Shown: in pieces, positions 53,816 through 64,000 of the stretch
How the letters are laid out: each line of letters opens with the position of its first letter
How positions within the stretch are numbered: position 1 is the first letter of the stretch
Assembly: GCA_036365455.1 (NCBI GenBank)
Contig: JAWQUS010000020.1
Location: 3,135,001 to 3,199,000, forward strand
From: Macrosoma leucophasiata
Lineage: Eukaryota; Arthropoda; Insecta; Lepidoptera; Hedylidae
Reading direction: 5' to 3'
DNA: 64,000 bases
Translations under genes and position numbers: made by a program
Notes under the pieces: generated by a model
Told to the model about the DNA's origin: nothing
The model's input: only the letters and a program-made list of their open reading frames with translations
The model's database searches: none

Positions 53816-54110
53816 ACGAAGGTGACATTATCACTGTGAACTGTTCATCTGCAAGCATGCAGTTCAAAGGGATGTTAAGTGATGACTGCAGCCTATAGAC
53901 ATCTACTCAAAATTCAGAGGTCAAAATGCAAATGCGTTGTCACCCCTGAGAACTTAGGTGTTATGTCTCCGAGATAGTTATTATGGAGCCATAGATTATC
54001 TTATAAACCGGAGCACGATAGGGCTGATTGTGCTGAACACTACGATTTGGAGGCAAGTAGATAAGGTAATGCGGTGGTGCCTATGTCCTCGAGCTCCTAT
54101 CACCAGTAAG
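53816..54110 (-). repeat. Repeat family A
   Basis: Near-complete copy; 'gtgctgaacactac' follows a short duplication 'gggctgattgtgctga'. Confidence 0.7.
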
Positions 54111-54169
54111 ATGTATTTGTATGTATATTTATGTGTGTATAGAGTATAGACGATTTTTTTTTTTTTTTT

Positions 54170-54452
54170 ATGTTATAAAAGTGGCAAACAAGCGTGCAGT
54201 TCACATTGATGTTAAGTGATGACTGCAGCCTATAGACACCTACACAATGACCAGAGGTCAAAATGTAAATGCGCTGCCACTCCTGAGACATTAGGTGTTA
54301 TGCCTCTGTGCCGGAAATTACAGAGCCGTACATTACCACCTGACCGGAACACGATAGTGCTGAACACTACCATTTAACGGCAAGTATATTAGGTAATGCG
54401 GTGGTGCCTACGCCCGCGAGCTCCGTCACTGGAGCTCTACCACCAATAAAAT
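54170..54452 (-). repeat. Repeat family A, full copy
   Basis: The best-preserved copy, from an A/T-rich tail and GTGGCAAACAAGCGTGCAGT through to 'gtcactggagctctaccacc'. Confidence 0.8.
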
Positions 54453-54533
54453 TATGTTTCTTATATCACATTGTTTAAATAGAATTGAATTCTATATCTA
54501 TGGTAGATCTTCTGGCTTTTTACAGTACCTATA

Positions 54534-55455
54534 CAGGGTTAATTGATATATTAGCGCATCACCACTTGCAGGCAGCATCTCAATATCAATACCAACAACA
54601 TATTTTGTTCTACGACTGTTTACAAATCTTGATAAATATCCCAATAAAAAAATAATTCAAAAGTTCAAAAGAGCATTCCCGCCGCTGCGTCACCCCGCAA
54701 TCCCTCTTCCACGTGCACGTGGCGATATTTTGCCTAGGCAGAGTTATGTGGCATACGCTCAGAGTAAATGCCATTTCAGAGGCAAAATGAAAATGTTGTG
54801 TGGGAAAAGGAGATGTTGCAAAATGTATGGACCTCCGGCCATGTATTGTACACAATATCATTAACAGTCAAAAACAGTATAAAAACGTTTTTACTGCATA
54901 TTTTCACTTATTTAGCAGTTACAAAACATTATTTGCAGTTAGAATTGCAACTCAAAACCAACATGGCGAATATGGCGGGCGATGTCATTTTGACACATTC
55001 CACTAATAATCGATACCAATCGATTTCCAATTTAAAGAAATTCATCGGAACTTCTTCAAATCGATCGATTCGATACATTGTTTTTTTGTTAATATCTGAA
55101 GCACTAGTAAGATACAGATACCATTAGTTTTGTTGTATCTATATAGGTACTATCCCAAGCGTCGGCTGTATCGCAGCCATGTTGAACATGGTTGAAAATT
55201 ATAAAATCGTTTGAATTAAATGTGATTGTAACTCTAAAATATATTCTTGAATAAATAATTTGTAATAATAAATTGTGTGTTTTTTTCGGATTCTTCTTTA
55301 ATTTACCCATTTTTTGAGGTAGTGTACGAACCAGAGCCGAGCTCGCAACATCTCCTTTAAATTTTAAAAACTGTTAAGTTTAAAAAATCGTAGAACCTTA
55401 TTAATGTTGTTGGGATTGATATAGAGAGGATGCCTGCAAGTGTAAATTAACCCTG
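54534..55455. mobile_element. TIR element U containing element T
   Basis: CAGGGTTAATT at the left and AATTAACCCTG at the right. Inverse similarity extends about 70 bp inward ('acttgcaggca', 'tatatcaat', 'caacaacat', 'gttctacga') with gaps. A TATA sits on both flanks. Element T (54806-55358) occupies the middle. Confidence 0.6.
54806..55358 (+). mobile_element. TIR element T, copy 2
   Basis: 553 bp from AAAGGAGATGTTGC to its exact inverse, homologous over its length to 4150-4693 in opposite orientation. Opposed open frames inside it are not conserved as proteins. Confidence 0.75.
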
Positions 55456-55550
55456 TATATACCTAAGTGTGTTTTACAAGATTATAGTTATTATACCACA
55501 TACTTAATTTAAAATAGAATTGAATTCTATATCTATGGTAGATCCTCTGG

Positions 55551-56566
55551 ATTTCGTGTTAATATTACCTTACAGTGTATCGTAACTTACCATGAATGTG
55601 AATTTCATGTGTAAGTATGTCGCTTTCATTCGTACATAACCGTAACATAACCTTTAAAGATTAGATATTTCGAGGACATTTAGGAAGTAATGTACTGTAT
55701 TGTGTTCATAAAATCTTATACCTACAGTACTCCGAGTCACGGTAAACTGTATTTTTCCTTTTATATCCATTGTTCATATTTTTGTCATGTACACTCAAGG
55801 ATATTGTGTATTATTTGAGTTCCATTATAAGTACATCTGGGTTAATAAAGGGTAGCAAATTGAGGATTGTCGAGATGAATATTTTAAGATTGCTACCTAA
55901 TATTACCTTTGATTTAGGGGCTTTGATTACTTTATCGTTTCAACGTAATGTATCTGGTTTTTTCAAAAATAATTTTAACAATATCAAGGAGAGACTTGAG
56001 ACGGTTTCTGCTAAAGTGGCGGATATAATTGTATTTTTGTCAAAATTTTAAAAGTAAAGAAATTATATGACTGTACATTTTTTTGTGTAAAGGTACTGTC
56101 ACAGAAATCAAGTGTAATGTTTTTATAATATTGATTTCATAAGTTTTTCTAAATTGTTTTATTTATATTTTTATCCAATTTCAAACATAAGTTAAAGTTT
56201 ATGATCGAAACTGTTTGTTTGTGTTTTTTTTTTAATCTACTTTGTTCTAAAAATTGCCTCATTTAGGCATTCAGTTGATGGTTAAACATTTCAGTGTAGG
56301 CATTCATAGTATACCCCCAACTTATTTGTTTGTTAGCTACCATTATATCATGAACAATTTACTCTTTCTACTATTAAGAACGACCGTTATCTCATAAATT
56401 CTTAGATTGTTGTGAAGAACACATGACCTCCTTTTTATGGATCTCTAACTCACTGTGCACCTACTCAGATATATTTTTATTTACATTAGACAACTTGCGA
56501 TATATATCAAAAACTTTTAGTGCTTTTCTTTTTATTACCGACGTATATCAACTTGCGTCATAGAGC
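55551..56566. other. AT-rich non-coding stretch
   Basis: The plus frame 55770-56051 (93 codons) has no recognised domain. Confidence 0.35.
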
Positions 56567-56888
56567 AACACGGGCCACCGGCCGCAGCGGACTACACGGG
56601 CCACCGGCCACGGCGGACTGGAGGGGGGAGTAGCCATAGCGTTTATACCGATGCAAAACAGTTTGTCTTTTTTTGCAGGAGGAAATGCGTGCGACACACA
56701 CGCACACTACAAAAATCGTCTATTACTACGGAACTCACACCTTGACTTTAACAGAATACAGAAACAATTTCACGCACACATTTAAACATCTTGGCGACAG
56801 GTATAGGCCCATTTGGGCTTGTACTTTGACAGAGGGAAAAGCCTGCATATGGCTACTCCCCTCCGGTTGCTCTATGTTGCTCTATAAA
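56567..56888. mobile_element. MITE with ATAGAGCAACA ends
   Basis: TCATAGAGCAACACGGGCCACC at the left; right end TGTTGCTCTATA, preceded by 'ccctccggttgctctatg'. GC-rich 'cgggccaccggcc' duplicated at 56571 and 56598. Confidence 0.55.
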
Positions 56889-57309
56889 AAAACAAAGGTC
56901 TTCGTATTCATAATCAATGTGAATGAAAATCAAATGACACATTGTGTGTCAACGACCTAAGTTTTTTTCACAAGATATAGATTGTCCTTATCCTTAACAA
57001 CATTTGGTTTTACGATGAAATATTTCCACGAGGAACACCATTGTACTTTATTGGCACTTGAGTTACAGTAGAAAGGTTGGGAGTAGATAATATACATAAA
57101 AAATGGCTAAGTGCGTATTGGCATTGCGTTCACAGTGTTCTGTAAAGTTTAGTAATTTCCTAGGTAAGACTTTCAAATACGTCGCCATTTTATGAAGTTC
57201 TCATGGGGTGGGGAGGAAGAGGCGTGCGGACAACTCCCTCCCCACTCTCACCCGCCGGAATTTTTTACTAAGGATTTAGTCCTTAGTACGCTACAATGTT
57301 ACAGCGCAG
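56889..57309. other. Non-coding stretch
   Basis: Nothing recognised. Confidence 0.35.
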
Positions 57310-57514
57310 TCCCTACTATATTATTATTATAAATGCAAAAGTTACTCTGTCTATCTGTCTGTCTGTTATACGTCCAAACGACTGAACCGATTTTAATGAA
57401 ATTTGGTACAGAGATAGAACTGACTTTGAGAAAGAACATAGACTCTTAGGTATTTATAAAACGACAAGTTTCAATAATAACATCCACGCGGGCGAAGGCG
57501 CGGGCAACAGCTAG
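57310..57514 (+). mobile_element. Helitron-like non-autonomous element
   Basis: TCCCTACTATATTATTATTA start, GTCTATCTGTCTGTCTG, 'accgattttaatgaaatttg', GC-rich end and CTAG (57511-57514) before T. Confidence 0.65.
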
Positions 57515-57642
57515 TAAGTAATAAGTGGTTGTGCCACCACTAGTTACTATAGCGATGTATGGCGTCTTATCCATTCGGACGGAACGATTGGTTGCGCCGC
57601 CATGGAGTCCCGGTGAAATATAACCCTTAGGGTTTTCCTTTT

Positions 57643-58030
57643 AATAATAAATAATAATGGCAACCCATTATACGTCCCACTGCTGGGCACGAGTCTCTCC
57701 CCTTTTTTGGGGGGAGGCCTGGAGCTTACTCCACCACGCTGCTCCAACGCGGATTGGTGGAGGTGGGTGGGTTAGTGGCCAACCCACTGTCGGATGTTTT
57801 CAAACCGCCCATAAGGCCTTCGACAAGGTTTAACGACTGCTATCCATCGATAGCAACCGGGACCGACGGCTTAACGTGCCCTCCGAAGCACGGAAACGCG
57901 CATTTAATTTGCCACTAGCGGTCACCCATCACACTACCCGACCGCGCCCGTAGTGCTTAACCGAACAGATCGCTTACGATCTACACCAGCCGCTGGGCCA
58001 TGCGCGCTTCAATTAATATATATAATATTT
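57643..58030 (-). repeat. 5S rRNA-derived SINE (family C), copy 3
   Basis: Flanked by an exact 10-bp duplication TTTTCCTTTT (57633-57642 and 58031-58040). Minus-strand head GGTTAAGCACTACGGGCGCG and GATGGGTGACCGC, body 'ttatgggcggtttgaaaaca', tail of TTA type. The best copy for the 5S comparison. Confidence 0.82.
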
Positions 58031-58040
58031 TTTTCCTTTT

Positions 58041-58361
58041 ACGGGACTCTAAAACCAGCAACGTTCATCAAATGTATTATTGAAACCTCTGTAGTATTGA
58101 AGTAAGAATTGAATAGTACATACCTTAAGGTCCCACATTGGGAAGAGGAAAAGACGTTCCCTGCATTATTTATCTAATTTTTCCATTGATATGTTTTCCT
58201 CTTGAATCACTCGGTAACGCAGGAAATCATACATTTGCATACGTCTTAAATATTCATGAACGACCAATGATGATACCATTGCTAAAACAGAGAGGACACA
58301 TCCATTGTCGCCTCCATGATGTTAGACAATGCTTGATCTACATTTTCTAGATTAAGAAGCA
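58041..58361. other. Non-coding stretch
   Basis: Nothing recognised. Confidence 0.35.
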
Positions 58362-58490
58362 AATAGGGTCATCATCACTCCAGCCGAAAGATGTCCACAG
58401 CTGGACAAAGCCTTCCCCCAAGACCCTTACAATAGGATTGTGCGTCGCGAGGGGAGAATATGCCATAATCAATAAGCAGGACAAACGGAT
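58362..58490. repeat. Repeat family E
   Basis: 'cgaaagatgtccacagctgg', 'acaaagccttcccccaagac', 'ggggagaatatgccataatc', shared with 1570-1690. Confidence 0.5.
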
Positions 58491-58549
58491 GCTATTGCAG
58501 AGGCGGTAGCTTATATCGCGGGACGCTGCTGCCCAACCCACGTCTTTTT

Positions 58550-58765
58550 TATATAATGGAAGTGGCAAACAAGCATGCAGTTCACATTGATGTTAACTGA
58601 TGACTGCAGTCTATAGACACCCACACAAAGACCAAGGTCAAAATCTAGATGTGTTACCACTCCTGAGGCCTAAGGTGTTATGCCTCTGTGTCGGAAATTA
58701 TAGGGCCGTACATTACCGTGCCAACGCCCGCGAGCTCCGTCACTGGAGCTCTACCACCAGTAAAA
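58550..58765 (-). repeat. Repeat family A, internal deletion
   Basis: GTGGCAAACAAGCATGCAGT to 'gtcactggagctctaccacc', lacking the central part around the 'ccggaacacgatagtgctg' block. Confidence 0.7.
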
Positions 58766-59349
58766 GTTATTATAATTACTATTGAAACACTAGGCAAAAA
58801 CCTGTGTCGTAGGTGCCGTTGTACACATACACCCATACCTAATAAATCCATCGATAGGAGACTTTTTCATCGCATAAATACTGGGCGCATCAATTTCAGC
58901 GACACACAAATAATTTCGCTGGAAATATTAATTAACTCGCGAGCATATCGCGCACATTCTTGGTCGACAAAAATTCGTGTTCTGCATAAGCCCAACACAG
59001 ATAATCCCGGTTTATTAACCTTTTCACGTACCTATGTGCGAATTTTACTGGGTAAAGCTATAAATTCGTTTAAAAATATAAGCTCAGGTCTTTTTAAAGA
59101 TACTTTTAAGGGAAAAGCAGCAAAAATTTAACACCTCAACACTTAACTTCGTTTATTAAGAACGATGTACCTCATGAAGCCTAAGATATAATAAGTTTAT
59201 GCTTATATTTTTGTGAGTTCCTAATAAACTACTACGAAGCCATACAACATTATACTAGGTACCTAGGTTCTAGCTGACGTTCTTCGTGATCGTTCGTTCA
59301 GTCCTACCTGCTGTAATTATACGAACCATGGCCGTAAAACAAATAAAAA
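58766..59349. other. Non-coding stretch with an unassigned frame
   Basis: Plus frame 58688-59131 ends RTYVRILLGKAINSFKNISS, vaguely like the C-terminus of a CR1-type LINE, not enough to call. Confidence 0.3.
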
Positions 59350-59402
59350 GAAAAAAAGCGGTCAAGTGCGAGTCGCACTCGCGCACGAAGGGTTCCGTAC
59401 CA
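59350..59402. repeat. Short 'gtcaagtgcgagtcgcactc' repeat
   Basis: Same repeat as 11030-11092, with 'gcacgaagggttccgtac'. Confidence 0.45.
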
Positions 59403-59715
59403 TCATCTATAAAATAAAATCACCAATACCTTTATATTAACATACCTAGAGTAAAAAATTACGTTTGTTGTATGGGAGCTCGCCATATTCACTTTTTTAT
59501 GTAATGGAAGTGTTTCAAACAACAAAACAAACAGAGTTTCGCTTATTTGGTACAATCCTAAGCCAAGTAAAAGATGACGAAGCATTTCGATCAAAAGTAG
59601 GTAGAGCCATTGCGTTTCGCTTTGCTCGTCTTGGCGGAAGTACTATAGTGCCCCCAGGTGAGATGATACCTGCGTCCTCGCACTCCATCACTTACACTGC
59701 TGGTAGAACCACCAG

Positions 59716-59938
59716 GAAACCGCGGACACTCCGCGAAAATTCCATACAAGCGCTTAATTTGATCTCTATTACACAGACATCAATCAGTGACGTGTATTTA
59801 CACACGCACCTATGTGCGTAGCACGTAGAGAATACCAACGGTCGCCCATAAGAGGGGAGGAGGTTGGGTGAGGCGGGGGAAATCGGGCGGGACGTCGAAG
59901 TGTCCACTCTATACGTAGTATTATTACATATTCTCTGC
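59716..59938 (-). repeat. Repeat family F, copy 2
   Basis: Inverse of 13061-13277. Its right border lies 13 bp from the splice donor of the exon at 59952-60083, inside the intron. Confidence 0.65.
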
Positions 59939-59951
59939 TGCTACTACTCAC

Positions 59952-60083
59952 CAGCAGATGGCGCCTGTATGACCGTAGGCGGTTCCTGGAACAGACTGGA
60001 GCGTTGTTGTGGCGACAGCGACGCCAGCGTCTCCAAGTTGTCTCGCAGTGAGTCGAAGAATGAGCCCACGTCGTTCAGCACAC
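59952..60083 (-). CDS. Internal exon of an unidentified host gene
   Basis: 132 nt on the minus strand between acceptor AATTTGCAG (ends at 60084) and consensus donor GTGAGTAG (from 59951). Frame starting at the third base is open throughout: VLNDVGSFFDSLRDNLETLA, then SLSPQQRSSLFQEPPTVIQA and PSA. 44 codons' length means both introns have the same phase. GC content and third-position G/C are far above the flanks, as expected for coding DNA. An amphipathic helix (FFDSLRDNLETLASL) is likely. Family not recognised. No neighbouring exon is visible within several kb on either side, so introns are long and filled with repeats. Confidence 0.6.
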
Positions 60084-60537
60084 CTGCAAATTATTTACTG
60101 TTGTATTTATATAGAGGAGATGGCGACTAGGGACGCCTGAAGTAGCGGAACACAGAGAGTGTTTTCAACCGAAAAATCAGAAAGGGAATAAAAAATGGAC
60201 GTTCAGGTAAAGGAATTCGGTAGATTAGTGGTAAAGCGGCTAGACACGTTTATCCAGAGGTCGCATTGTTAAAATTAAAATATTACAATGTAAGAGCTTT
60301 AACAAGAAACGCCGGATTATTTTTTTACTAAGTTCCAGTGTTGGAGAACCTTCGACTGAAACCTTCATTACATAAAAAAATCGAGCATCTACGTCCTAAA
60401 AAAAACCCCCATGCTAAATTTGAAACTCCTAACACTTACATCACCTGAGATTTCGTGATGAGTGAGTGACCTTTCACTTTTATATACCTATATAGGATCT
60501 GCTGGATCTATTCGTTAAAATAAATATCTTAATAACG
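60084..60537. other. Non-coding stretch, probably intron
   Basis: Nothing recognised. Confidence 0.35.
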
Positions 60538-60856
60538 TCACTTCACGCCTGTAATCCCCGAAGGAGTAGGCAGAGGTAAATGCATGCATTCAAGCATACA
60601 TGCAAACATTAACATTAACATTTTGCCACGACTCGCCGGTTACATTTTGTGGCGAGCCTGTTGATCTCCGCGCACATTACCAAACTTCGGGGTACTAGGA
60701 AATTTCCAGAAAATGAAAAAAAAAAATCCAATAGAACCAGAGATTTTACACCGTTATCTCTGAATCGACTAATCCCTACGAATCGAATCGGGAATCGAAC
60801 CCAGGACCTCAGCGTAGTAGTAGTCGCCTGCTACCACTAGGTTACCGAGGCATATC
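60538..60856 (-). repeat. tRNA-derived SINE (family B), nearly full copy
   Basis: Minus strand: box A/B head at about 60856-60785 (with a small duplication 'cgaatcgggaatcgaaccc'), body, and the RTE-like 3' end at 60538-60575. Confidence 0.72.
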
Positions 60857-61050
60857 TTAATTCCTACAATATATCGTCCCACAAGACTGGTGTGCAATTA
60901 CAAAGACAGATTCAATTTAAGAAAAAAAAAACTCGGTTCCAATTCAAAGCAGATGTAAGCAATCTTGAGCTTTATTGGATCCAGCGCTGTGATATACGAT
61001 ATTTATATGATTTCTTTTACCTAAGCGTAGGTAGGTAGCGTAGTTTAATA

Positions 61051-61510
61051 TCTATACTTATAATAAAACTATAGAAGTGTACATTCTGTACCATAAAAAT
61101 ATTGAAAAAATAAATACCAGGAGATGTTACTAGCACGATACCGAACACAAATATGTGATTAAAAACATTTTTGTCTGTCTGTCTGTTTGTTCAAGCATCA
61201 CACAAAATCTACCGGTCCGATTACGATGAAACTTGGTATAATTATACTTTAACCTTTGGCGCACAACACTGGGTACTTTTATCCCGGAAAAATGTCTGTA
61301 TATCTGTGTGTTTTGTGCACTCTAATTTTAAAAACGGCTTATCCGATTTTTGTTTTTCACTAATATATTATGGTAAGTTTCACTTAGCATTAAGTGTTTG
61401 TTTCATGTCAATCGGTTCACAAATAAAAAAATTACGTCTATTAAATCGAATATTTTTGAACTATTCCGGATCTATGTTCCTTCTTTTTTAGGGTTCCGTA
61501 CCTTAAAGGT
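61051..61510 (+). mobile_element. Helitron-like element, 5' part, and unassigned sequence
   Basis: A|TCTATACTTATAATAAAAC start and TTGTCTGTCTGTCTGTTTG at about 61169-61190, then AT-rich DNA ending near 'agggttccgtacctta'. No CTAG end seen. Confidence 0.45.
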
Positions 61511-61562
61511 AAGAACGGACCCTATTACTAATCCTCCGCTGTCTATTCTATTTCTATGTATG

Positions 61563-63045
61563 CATCTTTACGCCAGGTCCCTAACGGGGTAGGCAGAGAG
61601 TGTAGAGCGCCAGATATCCCGGTTCTGACAAACCTCTCGTGCCTCGTGTACTTTCATCATTCTCTTCATACATGCACGCCGATTCCTAAGACTTTTGATC
61701 CCACCATCAGACAGAACTCGACCTATTTGGTCATGGTAAGTCAGTCTTGGTCTTCCTGGGCCTCTGCAACCATCCACATTCGCATTGTATATCTGTTTAG
61801 TCATTCGCTCATTCGACATTCTTTCTATATGCCCGAACCATCGGAGCATGCCTTTTTTCATTTTTACACCGATACTATCATTCACACAAAGCCTCTTTCT
61901 TACATCTTCATTACGAACGCGATCGGTGAGTGATACACCGCAGATCTTGCGCAATGATCTCATCTCGACCGCGTTCAACTTACTTTCATGCTCTTTCCTG
62001 CATACCCAGCTCTCGCTTCCATATAAAAGCGTTGGAGTAAGAACAGCATTATGTACGGCTAGTCGCGCCCGCTGGCTGAGATGTTTAGATTCTAGCAGCT
62101 TACCCAACGCTCCATTCACGCAATTCCCAGCAAGCACTCTTCTTTCTATGTCAGTGGTGTACCTACCAGCCTTGCTAAAAGCACATCCAAGATATACAAT
62201 TTCATCCACCTGTTCTAACACTGCATCATCTACTACTACCCTTGCATTTGTTCTCTGCTCATCTCTTTCAAATACTAATACTTTAGTTTTATCCACATTC
62301 AATTGTAAGCCTTTCTCCATACAATCCTCTTTCATGACTGTGACTAGTGGTTGTAGCCCAGATGGTGTAGAGCTAACAATTACCGCATCATCTGCGTAAA
62401 GCAGACAGTTCACCATTAAGTCACCCATACGCACTCCCACATCCATCAACTTCATCCTCTGGAGGCATTTGTCCAGATATATGATAAACAGCCTAGACGA
62501 AAGCACGCAACCCTGTCTGACACCGATGTTAACATCAAACCAGGGTGACATGTTACTATCTACCCGCACACATGCTTGACAGCCCACATACGTGGACTGT
62601 ATTGCACGGAGCAGACTGCCATCAATACCATACTCTGGCAAAATGTCCCACAGCTCCTTTCGTAATACCCTATCAAACGCTTACTCCAAATCCACAAAAC
62701 CGCAGAAAACCTTCTGGCTCACAGCCAGATGCAGCTCTACGATGTTGCGGAGGGAGAAAACTTGATCCATACATCCTCTTCCAGTTCTGAAACCACCCTG
62801 TGCATCCCACAACAACCCGTCGGACTTCTCTTTCATTCTTCTTTCTAAGACTTTCCCATACACTTTAGCTGCCAAACTGATCAAACTGATCGCTCGATAG
62901 CTGGTGCAGTCCATACGTGAACCCTTGCCTTTATACAAAGGCACGATGACCGCACACCGCCAATCCTTTGGGATTCTTCCGGATCTCCAGCAAAGGTTGT
63001 ACAACACCCAGAACATCCCAATCCCAAAGGGCAGCACCACCATTA
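61563..63045 (-). mobile_element. RTE-clade LINE, 5'-truncated
   Basis: Minus-oriented 1.48-kb element holding RT from the fingers to the C-terminus and a very short 3' UTR ('ggcgtaaagatgcata'). Source family of the fragments at 3600, 7560, 19931 and 36297. Possible imperfect flanking repeat 'tatttctatgta' / 'tatttctgtata'. Confidence 0.82.
61568..63043 (-). pseudogene. RTE reverse transcriptase, one internal stop
   Basis: The upstream part (63043-62685) has AVIVPLYKGKGSRMDCTSYR, AISLISLAAKVYGKVLERRM and QGGFRTGRGC, up to CGFVDLE. TAA at 62682-62684 then replaces a residue before AFDRV. The rest (to 61568) is open: GVRQGCVLS, the catalytic CLLYADDAVI, LNVDKTKVLVF, and the C-terminal block LRKICGVSL ... 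MLRWFGHIERMS ... CRGPGRPRLTYHDQIGRVLS typical of RTE-like LINEs. One nonsense change is the only internal lesion visible in the retained part. Confidence 0.87.
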
Positions 63046-63259
63046 TGTATTTCTGTATATATTATGTATTTCTGTTACCGTTTAACGACAAAATTTTTTA
63101 CTAAAATAAGAAAATTAAAATATTAAGGAATCCAAGGGGGCATACAATAAATATGTTTTTTTTTTGTATATTTTTGCTCGATATTAATTACGGCACATAG
63201 CAAGTAGACGCTTAAAATTTTCACAGAATTTTTAGGTCTTATGTTGTATATTACCTTCC
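63046..63259. other. Non-coding stretch
   Basis: Starts with a 'attatgtatttctgt' duplication at 63050-63078. No gene. Confidence 0.35.
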
Positions 63260-63535
63260 ATAATAAAGTTGTTGTATTGGTGGCGTTGGTGGTGGTGGTG
63301 AAGGTGGCGTTGGTGACGTTGGTGGTGTTGTAGGTAGTTTTGAAGGCGTTGGTGGCATTGGTAGTGGCGGTGGGGTGGTTTTGGTGGCGTTGGTGTCATT
63401 GGTGGAGTAGGTGTTTGGTGATGTTGGTTGCGTTGGTGTTGGTGGTGGCGTTCATAGCATTTGTGGTGATGGCTGTGGTGGAGGTGGTAGTGGTGACAGT
63501 GGTGGTTGTTGATGGTGGTGGTGTTTGTGGAATTA
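63260..63535. repeat. GGT/GTT-rich imperfect trinucleotide tract
   Basis: About 275 bp of variants of GGTGGCGTTGGTGGTGGT. Open frames on both strands give Val/Ala/Trp-rich or His/Pro-rich products because of the repeat; no gene inferred. Confidence 0.85.
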
Positions 63536-64000
63536 ATGGTAAAATGCACAACGTTAATATTCAATTTTTCACTTCTGTCGGCACTTACGGAGTGCATATA
63601 TTATGTTTAGATATAATTTATCTTTAATTCTCTGTTAGTAGCACTAATTTACTGAAACTTTACAAAACTATATAATAATTGTCTAAAATATGAGGCATAG
63701 AAGTTTAAAATGGTCTATTCGAAAATACGGTTCTGCATAGGATGGACGTTTGTAGGTTGTAGGTACGATTGCGCGTTTTAACATATAATTAGCTATTTTT
63801 CGCACGGTCAGTTATATGTGGCTCTGTCACGTGTTAGCAGCCTGTGTGCTTTTATCCCCGATGGCCATACGTCATAAATCATGTACAGAGAAGCATTAAA
63901 GTAGATTTTTTTAGCTACCCAAAAGTGTTTATTATCCAAAAGTTATATCTAAAAGCCCTGCCCGAAGTCTCAAAGTCACTATTCCACGCGAACAAAGTTG
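63536..64000. other. AT-rich non-coding end of window
   Basis: Nothing recognised. Confidence 0.4.

Larger units (their letters stand above)
54477..55550. repeat. 39-bp direct repeats bracketing a nested TIR element
   Basis: AAATAGAATTGAATTCTATA and the next 19 bases at 54477-54515 recur at 55512-55550 with one mismatch. They lie outside the TIR element at 54534-55455. Confidence 0.8.

Noticed and set aside
61785..62399. 204-residue plus-strand ORF
   Set aside because: Antisense shadow of the RTE reverse transcriptase.
63232..63627. Long open frames on both strands with His/Pro-rich and Val/Trp-rich products
   Set aside because: They arise from the GGT/GTT tract; no start context, domain or splice signal.
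1..64000. CRISPR arrays, operons or prokaryotic signals
   Set aside because: No regularly spaced direct repeats; introns, LINEs, SINEs and mariner mark this as animal nuclear DNA.

Overview
The window looks like a piece of a lepidopteran (butterfly or moth) nuclear genome. It is AT-rich, contains introns with GT/AG borders, and is crowded with repeats of types usual in Lepidoptera: RTE, CR1/Daphne-like and I-clade LINEs, BEL/Pao, mariner, TIR elements, short Helitron-like elements with a TGTC-type microsatellite and a CTAG end, and tRNA- and 5S-derived SINEs. The species cannot be named from sequence alone. Host coding sequence is sparse: at most a few single exons sit between mobile elements.

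Layout. 1-9.3 kb: non-coding, with SINEs, MITEs, two poly(A)-tailed retroposons, a foldback insertion carrying two inverted tRNA-like cloverleaves (5186-5500), and a first exon of a likely NPC2-type secreted protein on the minus strand (8725-8791). 9.28-10.55 kb: a complete mariner with TA borders and a transposase broken by two frameshifts. 10.5-18 kb: SINEs, Helitron-like elements, MITEs and perfect hairpins. 18.5-21.6 kb: a spliced gene for a DUF7869-like, transposase-related protein, broken by a 202-bp RTE insertion. 22-27 kb: a putative solo LTR, an unrecognised two-exon minus-strand gene start, and a MITE. 27.2-33.7 kb: two decayed LINEs in minus orientation (I-clade with RNase H, then CR1/Daphne-like). 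34.7-38.4 kb: a 5S-derived SINE, a tRNA-derived SINE, an RTE tail with an 11-bp target duplication, and GC-rich MITEs. 38.8-45.2 kb: a poly(A) retroposon next to a nearly intact BEL/Pao element with 215-bp LTRs. 45-58 kb: SINE copies, a CR1 fragment, a hAT-like non-autonomous element, an RTE fragment, nested TIR elements and another 5S-derived SINE. 59.9-60.1 kb: one convincing host exon on the minus strand. 61.5-63.05 kb: a 5'-truncated RTE. The end is a GGT-rich tract.

How the parts relate. The RTE family of 61.5-63 kb left short 3' fragments at 3.6, 7.6, 19.9 and 36.3 kb. The tRNA-derived SINE ends with a sequence resembling the RTE 3' end, which suggests the SINE uses the RTE machinery. 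Insertions can be ordered in several places: the tRNA-like foldback into a MITE, the RTE tail into the DUF7869-like gene, and one TIR element inside another. Several perfect short palindromes with no shared sequence suggest repeated local inverted duplication. All calls come from reading the sequence; no database search was run.
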